Origin: Heliocidaris tuberculata
Taxonomy: Eukaryota > Echinodermata > Echinoidea > Camarodonta > Echinometridae
NCBI GenBank assembly: GCA_025618425.1
Contig: CM046838.1
Location: 9,679,527 to 9,743,526 of the forward strand
Reading direction: 5' to 3'
Length of the DNA stretch: 64,000 bases
In this document: piece by piece, positions 45,701 through 57,215 of the stretch
How the letters are laid out: each line of letters begins with the position of its first letter
Position numbering within the stretch: the stretch's first letter is position 1
Position numbers and translations under genes: made by a program
The notes under the pieces: generated by a model
Databases searched by the model: none
Seen by the model: the letters and a program-made list of their open reading frames with translations, nothing else
Told to the model about the DNA's origin: nothing

Positions 45701-47195
45701 AGGTTCCCTTCTATGAAATTCTAATTCTTGTTATTTTGTACCTGATACTCATCTAAATTGAAAAATGACATCCGTTTGCAATGAATACGTATCTGAATAT
45801 TTTTAAAATAATATTTTCCCCACGTATTCAGGCCTAAACGAGTCTGCTAAGCTCCGCCCCCTTTTAAACCCCGAATTCTCGTTCTTCGAGCATGATTGAC
45901 GTGTGACGTCACAAACCGACATCGCCGGTGCTTGTTTACAATATCTTGCATATATCACGCGTGCAAACTAACTTGCAGTTATATACCACCTCGAAAACCA
46001 CCTCTAAATCGAAGTATGCCGCAACGCTGTGTCTTTGCAGGTTGCAGCAATATCACAAAGGAGGGTGTAAGTCTACATTTATTCCTCAAAGACCCAAATA
46101 TTAGAAGAAAATGGACCTCAAAAGTGAAACTAACTCGCGTCAATTGGAAGGGGCCGAGTGACCGCAGTGTCCGTGTGTTCCGAGCACATTTGTGCGGAGG
46201 ACTTCCTCGATAGTACGGGGCTGCATGCGGCGTTTGGCATCAAGAAGAGGCCGTCCCTGAAGCAAGATGCCATCCCCAAAATCAAACTTGATCTACGGTA
46301 TCTATTGATCATATATCTATTGATCAACTATCACTGTACCTACACTAACTTAGTCTACCGGTACTTATTATTCATAGCAGCACAATGAAAACATGCAAGG
46401 TAACAGGAGAGCTAAGGGTTTTCTGGATATCAATGTTAGAATTCACTATAAACAAAACGCTACCACCCCATGCACCAGTAGAACCCTACCCAAGCCCAGG
46501 CCAGGCAGGGTCAGCAGGCGAACGACCGAACGGCACGGCGTGTACACCTGCGCACGTCGAGCTCACTGCCTCGATCAGCTATCAGCTCAGCCTCATCAGG
46601 ACTGGGGCATTTTGCAAGCGCAAACAAGATTCATAATTGATGGATATGCGTAAATTAAAATTTAATCGGCAATCTAATTATCAAAAGGAATTACTAGTTA
46701 TAATTCCCAAGTCTCCCGTCGATATCTTCTCCGTTATTGAAATCAGGGACGTCTCTGTCATATAATCAGAATCCGACATGTCTGGTTCAAACAAATACGG
46801 CCGTGCCCCTAATTCCTCTTTTATTTCTTCTGTCTGAAGAAGATGTTATCGTTCGTTGATATAGGATTTAAAAAAAACTAAAATGAAGGGCTGTAATGGC
46901 ACGAAGTCGAAGCTAGGATCTACACGAAGTCGAAGCTAGGATCTACACGAAGTTCAATAGCCTACACACACACTTTCAGCTTGCGTGGGGTCAAGCATTC
47001 TGAGTGTGACGTCACATGACGTCATCGATCGCTGGACCGATTTTCCAAAATTTTTAGGGGCGTTCCCAATTAATTTTTTATTTTCAAGTTTACAGATTAA
47101 TGAATGGAATTCAGGTAAAATGGTTGACAGATCTGGATTCACAGTAGAAAAGTCTACTAATTGAAGTTCCTTTGTAATTCCATAAAAGGGAACCT
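45701..47195 (+). mobile_element. Second TTAA-flanked element carrying a THAP domain
   Basis: The left end AGGTTCCCTTCTATGAAATT and the reversed right end AGGTTCCCTTTTATGGAATT agree at 18 of 20 bases. TTAA lies at 45697-45700 and 47196-47199. TGACGTCA occurs at 45904 (203 bp from the left end) and twice near the right end (47007, 47017; 171-188 bp). The THAP domain starts at 46016. The layout parallels 29301-30903, although most terminal bases differ. A 24-bp tandem duplication (AAGTCGAAGCTAGGATCTAC) lies near 46902-46950. Confidence 0.82.
46016..46295 (+). pseudogene. THAP zinc-finger domain with a frameshift
   Basis: The start MPQRCVFAGCSNITKEGVSL has the first C-x4-C pair and is followed by HLFLKDPNIRRKWTSKV, the expected THAP helix/loop region. 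The frame then ends prematurely. One base out of frame, SVCSEHICAEDFLDSTGLHA supplies the C-x2-H ligands and the post-finger segment, continuing to KKRPSLKQDAIPKI, typical of the end of a THAP domain. So a single net 1-base shift near 46150-46175 breaks it. It is better preserved than the copy at 29683. No transposase body follows. Confidence 0.85.
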
Positions 47196-47526
47196 TTAAA
47201 TTAAATACAAATAAAATTAAAGAACATTCAAGTGATTTCAACTTGTATAATTCAGTATTAACTCAAAGTAAGAAATTATGCGTATTACTCGAACAATTTA
47301 TGTTGATTTTACTTATCTTTTTTAGACTGATGCAGTGCGTAATGAAATTAATCTCTATTTAAAAATAAAACAATTTTTGTGGTTGAATGAAAATTTAAGG
47401 AGTTTAAAATATTTCCTAATTCACTTTTTTAAGCAAAGATAAGAAGATAAATATTAATTGTCAGTCAATTCAAAACAAATCAAAACTTGATATTTCAGTA
47501 AAATTGTCAACCAATTTTCTTTTTAA

Positions 47527-47933
47527 CCCTTTCAAGACAATTGACCACATTTTGTGGTTTGGCTCAATAACTTTTGATTCAGAGCTCTAAAAAATATACC
47601 AGATGCATGAGGTGAAAGAGCAAAATTTTCTACACACACTATGTCCATTTTTATTGCATGACCATATTGCGTTTGATGCCAGGAATTTTAAAAACGAGAT
47701 TTAACTTTGTGATCCTTAAATTGGCAACACATTGAGAGGTTCAAAATCATTGTTTTTTCATCAAAATTGGCAATTTGTAAAACTTTACGGCAAATTCCTA
47801 ACCATGTATATTGTTTTCAAAGACATTACAAGTTATTCGAACTATGTAGCACTAAAAGAAAATATTATCGTTGCCAATTTGAAGAACAAAATGTGATCAA
47901 TTTAACCCTTAAATAATTCCTGTCCTGAAAGGG
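47527..47933. mobile_element. TTAA-flanked MITE with CCCTTTCA ends
   Basis: The ends CCCTTTCAAGACA and (reversed) CCCTTTCAGGACA are bounded by TTAA (47523-47526, 47934-47937). TTAA plus CCC ends fits the textbook piggyBac pattern better than the AGGG-ended families. 407 bp, no coding. Confidence 0.8.
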
Positions 47934-47937
47934 TTAA

Positions 47938-48334
47938 GATGCTACAATCAAGTATAAAATTCGGAGCCCTTTCAGTGTCAAATTGAAGCGTATGTAATAA
48001 CAACAATCCCCATCAAGTTAATTCTACTTCGTAAATATATCGAAAAATAACTAATACATGTTATTTATATATCTTATTGAACACATGACTATAAAGTACT
48101 ATGTCCTACCGAAACAATCACCATCAAGTTAATTCTACTTCATCTATCTAGTTTGAATTAACTAATTCATCTTCAGTTATTTGTTAAAATCAACACAAAT
48201 TTAAGTATTTTCAACGTAATTTGAATTATATTACATTCCTTAATATTTCTTCATTTTTATAACTCAAATTCTCAAAATTTAGTTTTACTTAAAATAATCA
48301 AAGCAATCTGTTGAACGTTTTTTGAGTAATTTCA

Positions 48335-48338
<4 letters not shown>
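47938..48338. other. AT-rich spacer, nothing recognised
   Basis: CAATCCCCATCAAGTTAATT and CAATCACCATCAAGTTAATT repeat at about 48003 and 48116; otherwise no gene or element was seen. Confidence 0.5.

Positions 48339-48371
<33 letters not shown>
48339..48371. repeat. Poly-T run
   Basis: About 33 T residues, possibly a reversed poly-A tail of a retroposed sequence or a plain homopolymer. No LINE or SINE was recognised next to it. Confidence 0.85.
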
Positions 48372-48374
<3 letters not shown>

Positions 48375-48559
48375 GCGTAGTAAAGGGATCTAGTTCATTA
48401 TAATGAAATGTGGTTAATTAGAGTAAGTGCAAGACTATTTTTGTTTCTGGAAAATCGAAAGAAGTGGAAATTGGGTGTTGTGGGGTTGTGTGAACAATTC
48501 ACACCAGAGCACTACACCTTCGACCTGCTCGCCATTGTTTTGCACATACGTAGTCGCGG

Positions 48560-49500
48560 GAAAGTTTGCTTACCCAATGCTGTTGGGCGCCCTTCCCCAT
48601 GACTGGCAAATTCCGTTACATAAAAATAGGGGGAGTGTCCTATCTTCCCTTTTAAAGTGTACCAATCACCTGAAAAAATAATTTGTGTACAGTTAGAAAG
48701 AATAAAATCAACCTCAAAGAACTTTATCTGGCATTCTATAGGTCAACCGTTATGAGTATGAGTGTGAATGAAATAAAGGATAGGATGAAAATGCTCACGC
48801 GGAATTGAACTTCGAGTTTGGTTCCGCGCGAGCCTTTATCTTGGCGCGCACGAACGGGTGCGTCGAGTAGTCTACTCATGAGTCGCTTTTACGCCTATAG
48901 AGCGTGTAATTAAAACTGCAATATCTCTTTATAGAATTAATATTTGAAGCTAATACTCTGAATATAGTATAACGACATGGTTCCTCTAACATATAGAGCA
49001 AAATATCTTTTGGTGATTGGTACCCTTTAAGATCTTTGCTTGAACTAACCGATATACATGTACCGTATACAGGGGCCGTGGAGCGTTTTGAAAGGGGGGG
49101 GGGGGGGGGGGAGCTGATCTGATTTTACTCATTAATAACAATTTTTGAGTCTTTTTTTTTGGAGATTTTTTTTATATGTCTACTCAAAATAGTGGGGGTT
49201 TGCAGCCCCCCCCCCCCAGTTTCCGCGCCCATGGTATACATGTAATTGATTAATTGTATATATAGAGTACCGAAGTGCGACGTTTTATTTGCTCGTCGTC
49301 CGGGATACTGGTTCCAAACAACAGAGCCCGTGCATTAGGTTCACCGTGAAACCATTCTAGCAACGGGCAGGAGCAGGGCACATTCAGTGTTTGGCCCTGG
49401 TGTGATCACCATTTATTTATTGAGGATACATGTACAGGAATGATATACAACACGGGACTGTTGTATCCAGATGGAATAATAATTATTACCGGTACTTCTG
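48560..49500. other. Left edge of segmental duplication unit B
   Basis: Collinear with 6183-6420, with insertions at 48656-49026 and at about 49060-49240. The latter is a GC-rich stretch with poly-G and poly-C between GTATACAGGGGCCGTGGAGC and CCGCGCCCATGGTATAC, possibly another small foldback. Confidence 0.65.
48656..49026. mobile_element. TTAA-flanked foldback (AGKGTACCAATCACC family), copy 2
   Basis: The ends AGTGTACCAATCACC and (reversed) AGGGTACCAATCACC are flanked by TTAA (48652-48655, 49027-49030). It is in opposite orientation to 15935-16301. Unit A at 6284-6294 holds the empty site with a single TTAA, confirming the target duplication. Confidence 0.92.
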
Positions 49501-49569
49501 TATTCTTTAATACAGAATGCTTAGTTCTTTAATGAAAGACACAAAACTAATACAATTAAACAAAAGTAC

Positions 49570-51115
49570 CGGACTACTGGTACCAACTTTTCAAATATAA
49601 ATACAAGTAGATAGATAAATGGTTTATTGATATAAAACAAACATCACTGCAGCAATTTCAGGCAAAGCCAAATCGCAATAAATTTACAAGAAATTGTATA
49701 AATATACTTTACAAAACTAACATACACGTATAATTACAAACAATATTTAAATATTCTATCTAGACTAGCATAACAAATATGGTATTTTATGCAATATTAT
49801 AGTTTCTTGATTAAATTTTATAGAAATTGCATATGTGTGAAAGGAAAAAGTAAAATTTGAAACTCTATATCAAAATTTTAGCACAATAAGAAATATCAAT
49901 CAATTGATCATTATATACAATAGTATGGTACTACAAACAATTATTGATTTATGCATTGGGATTGTCATATTACAAATATTCAATTACTATTTAAAATAGA
50001 GGTCATATACATGTATATTCACTTCACATATTCAATAAATATGTACTTTGAGGGTAGAACAAAAATAAAAGATCCATTAGTTTATTTTTAAGTTTTGCAA
50101 CCCCAAGCTATAAGGGCATTTTTAATGTAACTCGAGTTAAAAAGTGCTATTAAATTTGTCCAACTTCCTGAAAATAAGCCCTATTCAAAACTATTCAGAA
50201 AATGACGCCCCTTGAAGGTGGAAAGCTTTGTCCGAGTCATACGTTTTGGGGGCCTATGGGCCAACTCCAGTAGTGTAAATGAAATGATTATTGTCAAATA
50301 CCAATCAGAAGGAAAACTGGATAATCGACCTTTGGTAAAATGAAACCGACAATTGAACTATTAAGGAAGTCTACCACACACACACCACATTCCACCTCTA
50401 ATTTTTTCACTTACCCAAATATATCCTACCAAATCTCATTCTCTTGAGAACGTTAAATATCCCACTTTCTCAAATACATGATACATGGAGCTGCTGGCAA
50501 AAAATATCATTTAACAGAACAAACTTCACAATATAATTATGAATCATATTACTACATGTACAACATTTATAAGTAACAAACTAATTTTCTTTGTTCCATT
50601 TAACCTTATGGCATCTCATAGGACGATAAACAGAGACTTAGTGATCACAATAATACATGTACACATGTATTACTAATATTATGAATGAGGTTATTTTCCA
50701 AACAGAAAGTATATTCAAGCCATATGAGTTATAACTGACATAATATCAAGAATAAGTGCCATTAATATATTTACTTGGAAGGGAGAATGTAATATTTAAA
50801 GAGTTTCATGCATATTTCACAACAGCAAGTGCAATATGCTTGTGTCTCATATAAAAGGGCAATTCCATGGTGGTTATTTAGATAATTCATAAATCAATAA
50901 CAATATTCAGTTCCAGTCTTGCATAATGAATATATGTATATCAATGTCTCTATGCCTGTCCAAAAAGCTTTCAATTATTATCCTGGCTCAGGCTAGCTGT
51001 TCTAATTTAGGCGCTGAAGCTTTAATGGGGAAAGTCCACCCTGAAGTTGGTTTTAAAAGAAGTAGAAAAATTAAAGAAACCGATCAGTGAAGATTTGAAC
51101 AAAATACGATAAGAA
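49570..51115. other. Unit B duplicated flank, paralogous to 8860-11115
   Basis: Matches unit A in order and orientation. It lacks A's insertions at 9142, 9634 and 10020 and so preserves their empty sites. It ends within the left arm of the GGGAAAGTCCACCCTG foldback. No gene. Confidence 0.8.
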
Positions 51116-51596
51116 CTAAGAAAGTTATGAATTTTTGGAGCTGTAATCACAGGCTTTCAAGCACACCCAAGGAAAAAAAGTAGGAGAAAAGTAGGTTCAA
51201 AATTTCAGAAAAAGTAGGGAGAAAAGTAGGATTCAGGAGAGAGAAGGTAGGATAAAAGTAGGAACTTTGCATATCCTCAGGATTGGTGACTTTTTCCATG
51301 TCGATACTTGACTGCCCACTGTTCTGACTAGATCTCACAATCTGTATTTACTGCAGTCATATATTATACCAAATTAATGGACAAGCTCAAAAGGGCACTT
51401 CTTCAGGATGCAAGGGAGCAATGGGCCGATGGGTATGGCTGCACTTCCATCTTGTTGTGGTAAATGGTAGTCTAAGACCCTAAAATAGTGTCCAAGTCCG
51501 GCCCACTTTCAGGGCTGGGTCGTAAAGTGGACAAAAGCAGGCCCTTAAATTTGCTCCCCCTTACACTTCAGCATGAAAAAGGTGGCCCCTGACACA
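51116..51596. other. Unit B, non-coding
   Basis: AAAAGTAGGNNNAAAAGTAGG-type short repeats lie near 51176-51262. Otherwise nothing was recognised. Confidence 0.5.
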
Positions 51597-52000
51597 ATTC
51601 AGGGGTTGGCTTACATAAGCAAGAAAAGATGGAAAATGAGAGAAGGAAAAACAAAAAATACACAACGAAAAATAGAAAGAAATGAGGACAGACAAAAAAT
51701 GCTGAAGAAGGGGGGGGGGGGGAGTCAAAGTCAAATGAAATAATTTATGATCATGAGTTACATGAAATCAACAACAGATAGGAAATTATTATATGTAAAT
51801 TCAGGGGTTGGCTTACATAAGCAAGAAAAGATGGAAAATGAGAGAAGGAAAAACAAAAAATACACAACGAAAAATAGAAAGAAATGAAGACAGACAAAAA
51901 ATGCTGAAGAAGGGGGGGGGGGGGGAGTCAAAGTCAAATGAAATAATTTATGATCATGAGTTACATGAAATCAACAACAGATAGGAAATTATTATATGGA
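51597..52000. repeat. 202-bp tandem duplication in the 3' flank of gene B
   Basis: The unit starting ATTCAGGGGTTGGCTTACAT, with a poly-G centre and ending GGAAATTATTATATG, occurs twice in tandem with few differences. Part of it is the conserved 3' flank shared with gene A, so the duplication happened in unit B only. Confidence 0.9.
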
Positions 52001-52273
52001 AATTAGACTATGATTAAAAACAATACAGCAAACAATTAACAAGTAAAATTAACAGCTAGTGGCTTTTGCAGGAGTATATGCCATAGAAAAGGCATGCCTA
52101 GTCTCTAACTACTTGGCCATCACTCATTGGTCTCAGAAACTTGAGCAACATTAACACTGCTAAAGTGCTCTTGATAACCAGCTTCGCCAAATTCTCAACT
52201 GTCATCATCAGAGTTGTCTGACCATGAGGTTGAAGGGGAGGATGGTCTGGCAGAGGGTTTATGAGCAGGTAAA

Positions 52274-53865
52274 TCATCTTGCTGACCCTTTGCTAGCTCT
52301 GGCATTACGCACTCCCTCAGTCAATACCTTCTTCAGGGTGATCTTGTGTTTTACATCCAGATGTTTTCTGAGCCGTGGCAGGTCCCTGAAACCGCTTGAA
52401 CAAATCCAACATTCGTGGGGTCTCTTGCTCTGGTGGACATAGCGGTGCTTGTCCAGGTTACCCTTTGTCAGAAATGACTTACCACATACATCACAAGTAT
52501 GTGACCGGATGTTGCAATGCCAATCCATATGGACTTTCAATTTGTCTTTAAATCGAAAACCTTTCATACAAATTTCACACTTGAAAGGCCTGTCATTTGG
52601 GTCATCTGAATGAACTTTCAAATGAGCATTGCGATGAAATGAGCGCTTGAATTTCTTCCCGCAAACATTGCAGGAGTAATTGTAGACATTGGTGTGGGCA
52701 GTAAGATGGTGCTGTCTCAGATTGCCTCGACACTTGAAGGCTGATCCACAGACATCACATATGCAAGGATCAGCATTGGAATGGACCTTTTCCTTGTGTA
52801 TTTTCAGTTGATATGCATGAAGGAAGCCTTTCCCACATTCCTCACATTTAAATGCCCTCTCTTTATAATGGTTTTCTATATGTTGCTTAACCTTGGAAGT
52901 AGTATTGAACTTTTTCCCGCACACTTCACAGGTATACTTGACATTTTTGTTGTGTACACTATTAATGTGCCTCTCAAGACCTCTCCTGCTAGCAAGACTT
53001 TCTTTTGATTTTTGACATGTTGTAGCATTATTTTCACACTCACTGCCATCTACATGTACACTGTTTATTTCTTTTGGCCTTTTATCTGCAATGTCATGGA
53101 AGTTGTTTTGTTCAATCAGTTCGCTGGGCTCGCATGTCTGCTCATCATGTGATTCATTAATTTCAGGGTCAGTTCTTTGCCTTTCCCTTTCCATGAGAGG
53201 GTCAGTAGAGGTACATTGGTTTTCTTCTCCTACCTGCTTGGCAACACATCCTTGGTCCTGAAGTTCTTTGTTCTTAAATACAGCCAATTTACTGCCACTT
53301 TCCTCTGCTTTAACTTCATTGATCCCTTTTCCCCTCTCCATATCTTTCAGTTCTGCAAGTTTCTCAGCAACTTCAGAGGGGGCCATGTCATGAACTTTGC
53401 GTAAGTGGGTAACTGCATTAAACACCTTAGAAAACGACTTTCTGCATTGGTCACAGTTATATACAAGCTGAATGGGGTTCTCAGACTTTGCACAATCATG
53501 CAGTTTGTGAAGATCTAAGTCCCATGTGCTGTGAAGGACCACATGGCAATCTGGGCATGGATGTTCCTCTCTTGGCTGCTGAGTTGCAGAAGTGTTTCCT
53601 ACCAGTGGCGCAGTGTCTGGTATTTGAATGTCATTACTGTCATCTCTATCCTTAGGTTCTGTCATCCATGCAGCATAGTAATCGATATCCGCCTCATCAT
53701 CATCATTAATGTGTATCTGACTTTTCTCTCTAGTATCTTGGTCTTGTGAAACAGATGAAACCGAGTTCCCTCTGGAAGGGATAGCATCCTTGGTCTCTAC
53801 TGGATTAGCATCAGCATACTCTTGCTCTGTCTTTATATGCTGTTCATCACCAAATGGAATGGATA
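52274..53865 (-). CDS. Gene B exon 4: C2H2 zinc-finger protein, 9 complete fingers
   Basis: Paralog of 16874-19524 and presumably also a nuclear DNA-binding protein. The open frame reaches 53902, but the acceptor TTTCTTCAG sets the exon start at 53865, giving VSIPFGDEQHIKTEQEYAD against VSNQFGDEQDIKTEQEHAD in A. Numbering from 53902: two N-terminal fingers (Cys 116 and 150), a short linker, a half finger lacking its CxxC (about 302-317, SLASRRGLERHINSVH), then seven complete fingers starting at Cys 324, 353, 382, 411, 442, 470 and 498, and the same basic tail. Relative to A it lacks about 260 linker residues and about 108 residues covering fingers 3-5 and half of 6, all in frame. One finger linker is SDDPNDRP instead of SDDRP. 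Confidence 0.92.
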
Positions 53866-54345
53866 CTGAAGAAAAAAAAAGAACAAATGTACATGCATGC
53901 ATTACTAAAATCCCAAAACTACTATTTCATATCATATCTAATGTGTGGAAAACCACTATTCTGCTAATCTACATTTGTATCTCTTTGTACGGTTCACAAT
54001 TGGCCAATGACCTTTGCCCAAGAATTTGTAACCGAATCTGCCCAATACCTACACTAATGTATCCAGGGAATAGTGTGCACAAAGGAGAAGTCAACCTTTA
54101 TGTCAAATTGATTTCAATGAAAACAGAAAAATTAGAGAAATAGGTGAGTAGAAGTGAAAATGATCTGATAAAGAACAAGAAAAGAATTATTGTCTTCTAT
54201 TTTGAAGATCAATACAAAAACTGGTAACTCCATATTTCTCTTTGCAAACTACTTTCCCTTTACTGGTACTACAAAAGATTTCATGATTTTCATTTTTCCC
54301 CAAAAAATGTTTTCTCAATTCTTTGCCAAAACTGTAATTGAAAAT

Positions 54346-54928
54346 TAGTTCTGGTATCGACACGCCTGATGTCGCCACTATGGCGACAAAAGTACTGGTT
54401 TTGGACTTTGCCGACATGCCGACACGCATGCTCCGATGGCGACATAAAATGTACCTCGCCGTGGCGTCGTGCGCGCGTACGTGATTTGTTTCACATATGC
54501 ATTAGCAGCGCGCGCGCGCGACACGATCGCTGCGTATCTAGCTGCGACGACCGGTATACATTACGTACATGTACATGCCTAGATATGCGACACTAGCGCC
54601 GACTCGCACCGCATGACTTTCATTAATGCTTGATAAATTGGATCATACAAAACAAATTTTGGGGCAAATAGTTGACAGTGTGCATCTTTGAGAACTGTAA
54701 GTGAGTATGACTGCGAGTGTGAGCCCGTGAGGACATAGTGCATGTATTCCACGTAAAGCTCTTGTAAATTTGTGTCGGGTAACTCTGGTTTAATAGTGTA
54801 CGGTCACTACGGGAGCGACCCGAGTTTAGACTTGTTTGACTCATGTCCAGATGTCGACACATGTCGACATCGGCGTTAATTTTATTGCGACATGGCGACA
54901 TAGATTTTCCATGCCGATACCAGCACTA
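54346..54928. mobile_element. hAT-type MITE with 8-bp target duplication
   Basis: The ends TAGTTCTGGTATCGACA and (reversed) TAGTGCTGGTATCGGCA are flanked by the perfect 8-bp duplication TTGAAAAT (54338-54345, 54929-54936). Eight-base duplications and TAG-type ends fit hAT elements. The interior is rich in ATGGCGACA/TGTCGACAT words and GCGCGC runs and has no transposase. It lies in gene B intron 3. Confidence 0.88.
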
Positions 54929-54936
54929 TTGAAAAT

Positions 54937-55910
54937 ATGTTCCTGCGGGTCATCATGTACGAGATAAATTTCCCAGTACTCCTTCATCAAAACCCAAGAA
55001 TTAGGACATTTTTTTGTATCAGTTTTGATTCAAAACACACAGAGAATTGTTTGATAAGATAACCACTGAGTTGCCAATTTTTGTAGATATTTTGACTTAA
55101 AACTTAATAACTTTCTTTCACTCTGTCTGGTAGAACTCACTGACATACCCAACATGTACATCAGCTCATAAATACAACCAGACTGTTGTCTTTTAATAAG
55201 CCAGTTCGTAGATACAATCTGAGCATGAGCAGATAAAGGTCATCTGTACCAAATTCTAAAACCCACTGACACGAATACTTGATATGTGCTCATGAATGTC
55301 ATGTAATCATTATTCAATTATTCACCAATGGTGCATTCCATGATACCCAGGTGGAAGTATGCTTTTCAAAAGGCGAAACAAAAGCTATTCATGAGGCACA
55401 TCTATCACTTTGAGAGTGATTATTCTAAAGTGCACAAAGTTGGACATCTCCATTTTTAAAATATCTGTGGATATTTGGGGTCATTTGTACCATGTGCTAA
55501 CTACGAACTGGTCTATTCTGTTATCTCACAAATTATCACGATACTGCTAGTACATGGAACTCATTTGTTATGCACTTAACCCTGAACTGCAGGTGTCCCT
55601 TCACAAGTTCACATGTTCCCTATATGTGCCACTGAATACAGGTTCTAGATCACATTGCAGTAAACAAAAACAAAACAAAAACAAAAAATCACCAAATGTG
55701 AAATTCAATGATGCTGCTTTACAAAAAAATTACAGATTTCTATAAATTTCATAATGATTTTGAAAACAAAATAATTTTCATACAACTTAAATCTCTCTCA
55801 CTGTTCTGCAATGAAGAGAGATTCTTGACATCACACTCGGTACTATGTCACTCTCAGAATGTGTGAATTGTTCTCAGATCTTCCAATATACAAATATAAT
55901 TATACTACCA
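54937..55910. other. Gene B intron 3, no gene recognised
   Basis: The start (AAACCACTGAGTTGCCAAT..., GACTTAAAACTTAATAACTTT) looks like a decayed foldback arm. Otherwise non-coding; an AAAACAAAAAC run sits near 55665-55690. Confidence 0.5.
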
Positions 55911-56040
55911 TGAGAGGGTCTGGTTGGAATTATGGTCCCTGAGTTGACGTGAACCAGGACAGTTTTCATGAGGGTGCAGCCCTAAAGGAAAATGGTCATC
56001 TTCAGGTCACCGAGGGTACCATAGTTTACCCCCAGACTCG
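55911..56040. repeat. Palindromic repeat related to 60185-60330
   Basis: GGAATTATGGTCCCTGAGTT ... GGTCACCGAGGGTACCATAG forms a foldback around AGGGTGCAGCCCTAAAGG. The copy near 60200 has the same plan (GAAATTATGGATTCTCTGAG ... CATCGAAGAATTCATAC around GAGGGCCCAGCCCCGAAG). Confidence 0.55.
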
Positions 56041-56460
56041 AATAAAGATAGTATATACATGTATATATTTGGTTTATATCCATCATCTCGAATTAAAGTC
56101 TAAATAGATACTAATGATCATCTGCACCGTAGCCCTATACACCCCAGGCAAACAGTTACAAAGGAGGGATGAATTTGTGCTGATAGCAAATGCATAATGA
56201 TGACATCATCACGTGCCGGTGCCTAAAACAACAGATACACACAAATTTATGTTGTCACAGTGTAGTACGCACTTTTTATGTGTGATGGCATAAGCCATAC
56301 TACTAGCTGTACACAGATCGTGATGTCAGATGTTACACTCGATGGCAATTTGCTCATTTGCACGAGGCCTGTGGGATTTGTATTTTGTCACAGTACATGA
56401 CATGCACAGGATCAATCAATTGTGCAGATTCTTTTCATGACTGATATAATTCAAACTAAC

Positions 56461-56553
56461 CTTGTTTCTGAGAAGCTATCTGTTGACTGTCAGGCTGAAT
56501 GGTGATTTGTACTGCTCCAAGCTGCACAAGAAATGAAACTGCTGCATTTTTTT
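56461..56553 (-). CDS. Gene B exon 3 (predicted)
   Basis: The minus strand has acceptor TTTTTCATGAACAG, then 93 bases encoding KNAAVSFLVQLGAVQITIQ followed by PDSQQIASQKQ, then donor GTTAGT. Both ends are phase 1, matching exons 2 and 4. The segment is hydrophobic then Gln-rich. The gene A copy (25248-25289) retains the first 13 codons. Confidence 0.62.
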
Positions 56554-57024
56554 CTGTTCATGAAAAAGAAATAATGATATGATGTTCATCAGAGGAAACT
56601 CTGCAATTTTGAATTTAAAATCTAAGTGGCAGAATGGCCCGGGTACATAAATCTACCTAAAAATGGAGAGATAGTCGAAAATACTTTAAATGATACCTCA
56701 AAAACTCAAGCATTTTTAAAAGATATTTAAATACTGACTGAATTGGTAGAGCCTGCCTCTTTGAATGTTTTTAACAGAAACATGATGAAATAAAACTGCT
56801 GTGAATCATCTTCTTAAAATACTGGAAACTTCTAAGAACAATGTAATTTTAGAATTTTGGAATTAGAATACGAAAGTTTGCAAGAGGAGTCATCCACACA
56901 GAAACAATGAGAGTTGGCTTCAAGGACGAGATTTTTTAATGAATGAAATTTGCTATAACTCCCATTCTCGGGATCAGCTGCATGATGTGCATGGAATGAA
57001 AAAAAACATGAGAAAAGTCTTTAA

Positions 57025-57099
57025 ACCTGGAAGGATTTGAACCTGCAAGTACATCTACTGCTATCAGGGCAGCAACTGTAACACCAAGTAATTTCTGGT
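57025..57099 (-). other. tRNA-like 75-nt block in intron 2 (copy B)
   Basis: On the minus strand a 75-nt stretch runs from ACCAGAAATT to CCTTCCAGGT. It has weak acceptor pairing, a short D-arm-like pairing (ACT/AGT), a TGCT/AGCA stem where the anticodon stem would be, and a B-box match GGTTCAAATCC with a 4-of-5 T-stem. No clean tRNA forms. It is more likely a tRNA-derived SINE head or tRNA pseudogene shared by both units. Confidence 0.38.
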
Positions 57100-57215
57100 C
57101 TATGGCATAGACACTACGAATTTGAAACAAATACATGTATCTCAGTCCTCACTCATTACCATTCAAGGTCCCTAGTAGGAAAATGGCTACAAATGCTACA
57201 ACTCCGTATACTTAA

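Noticed and set aside
57025..57099. Functional tRNA gene
   Set aside because: The acceptor stem has mismatches and the anticodon loop has the wrong size. Only the B-box is good.
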